Assembly: GCA_001839685.1 (NCBI GenBank)
Contig: MLAK01001400.1
Coordinates: forward strand, 1-16,889
Direction of reading: 5' to 3'
Source: Tritrichomonas foetus
Lineage: Eukaryota; Parabasalia; Tritrichomonadida; Tritrichomonadidae
DNA: 16,889 nucleotides
Part shown: positions 16,427-16,889 of the stretch, piece by piece
Position numbering within the stretch: position 1 is the stretch's first letter
How the letters are laid out: each line of letters starts with the position of its first letter
The notes under the pieces: generated by a model
The model's input: the letters and a program-made list of their open reading frames with translations, nothing else
The model's database searches: none
What the model was told of the DNA's origin: nothing
Translations under genes and position numbers: made by a program

Positions 16427-16594
16427 TGCAGGTAGTTTAAAATGTTTAGTTATAAGGAAAAAATTACAAGTTGGGTCGTAAGAATTAGAAATCTTGGTTG
16501 TAATACAGATGTATAAATTATATACTTCATTCGACAAAATATTTTAGTATAAAAAACTTTTTCGCATAATTTTATTGTATTTGAAGTTTTCTCG
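16427..16594. other. Spacer left of the MITE-like element
   Basis: AT-rich sequence with no gene. A 24-codon ORF at 16443-16517 (MFSYKEKITSWVVRIRNLGC) is too short to support a call. Confidence 0.3.
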
Positions 16595-16748
16595 AGTCAG
16601 TTATATTTTTAGTGAGTTCTCTAAAGAACTCACTAAAAGGAACGAATGGTAGTTCCGAGGAAAACTCCTTAACCCTATCCTAAATGATATACCTAATAAA
16701 GTTCATTTGGAAGGATGTCTAGAGAATTCACCAAAAATATAACTGACT
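16595..16748. mobile_element. 154-bp MITE-like element with terminal inverted repeats
   Basis: Bases 16595-16623 and 16720-16748 are inverted copies (27 of 29 matching), starting AGTCAGTTATATTTTT and carrying GTGA(G/A)TTCTCTA inward. The flanks share TCTCG (16590-16594 and 16750-16754), and comparing 6-mers directly outside the ends gives TTCTCG against ATCTCG, consistent with a 5-6 bp target-site duplication. There is no ORF inside, so it is non-autonomous. AG...CT ends with a 6-bp duplication recall Maverick/Polinton elements, which are abundant in trichomonads, but the element is tiny and the parent family is not proven. A long perfect hairpin is nested in the left end. Confidence 0.6.
16607..16638. 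repeat. Perfect 14-bp hairpin within the MITE left end
   Basis: TTTTAGTGAGTTCT (16607-16620) is perfectly mirrored by AGAACTCACTAAAA (16625-16638) around the loop CTAA. It re-uses the inner part of the left terminal repeat, so the left end carries a third, inverted copy of the same sequence that the right end lacks. Confidence 0.7.
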
Positions 16749-16839
16749 ATCTCGAAATTTGGTCGACGTGATTTTCTTTATGTTTACAAATATTATCATA
16801 TGAGGATTAATAATTGAATTAAAATATATTATGTTTGAG

Positions 16840-16889
16840 TCATTACCACCCCCTATAAATATCCAGAAATGAAACCAACGAATGAAAAA
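16840..16889 (+). CDS. Possible gene start cut by the right edge
   Basis: A perfect trichomonad initiator TCATTA lies at 16840-16845, followed by a C-rich stretch with CTATAAAT and an ATG at 16869 that opens seven codons (MKPTNEK) to the last base. The 27-base leader would be typical. Only seven residues are visible, so the product cannot be named and the ATG may be chance. Confidence 0.28.

Overview
The window looks like a piece of a parabasalid (trichomonad) nuclear genome, closest in style to Tritrichomonas/Trichomonas. The DNA is AT-rich. The seven confident genes read as single uninterrupted ORFs, and I found no trichomonad-type intron acceptor (ACTAACACACAG-like). All seven end in TAA and six continue as TAAA, which matches the known trichomonad poly(A) signal overlapping the stop. 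The protein families also fit: a TKL-type kinase with a long helical-repeat tail, a GT8 glycosyltransferase, a MATE transporter and a very long coiled-coil protein. The species is inferred, not proven.

Left half. A near-perfect palindrome sits at the left edge (1-27). It is followed by a class A DnaJ/Hsp40-like protein on + (362-1522) whose J domain lacks HPD, a gene-poor spacer, and a TKL-type protein kinase on + (2187-4616). The kinase converges with a minus-strand gene (4848-5810) that I identify as a CENP-C/Mif2 kinetochore protein, from a textbook CENP-C motif plus a C-terminal cupin. Upstream of CENP-C is a GC-rich, strongly self-complementary element (about 6093-6244), a candidate structured RNA. 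Next is a small minus-strand gene of unknown function with an acidic serine-rich tail (6414-6821).

Right half. A 1.66-kb divergent spacer separates that small gene from a 1138-residue coiled-coil protein on + (8482-11898), which has a repeated promoter-proximal CGTTTAGG motif. A GT8 glycosyltransferase on + (12314-13222) is followed by a decayed C-terminal fragment of a second GT8 (about 13290-13538). A MATE-family transporter on - (13656-15164) converges on it. Beyond that the window is accessory in character: a multiply broken ORF chain with BTB-like features (15912-16426), a 154-bp MITE-like element with 29-bp inverted ends and a 5-6 bp flanking duplication (16595-16748), and a possible gene start cut by the right edge.

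The genes do not form a pathway or an operon. They are independent eukaryotic units with their own promoters and 3' ends. The items most worth following are the HPD-less J protein, the CENP-C gene with its uncertain 5' end, the structured element upstream of it, and the GT8 and BTB-like relics with the MITE, which show gene turnover. I found no CRISPR array, rRNA or tRNA.
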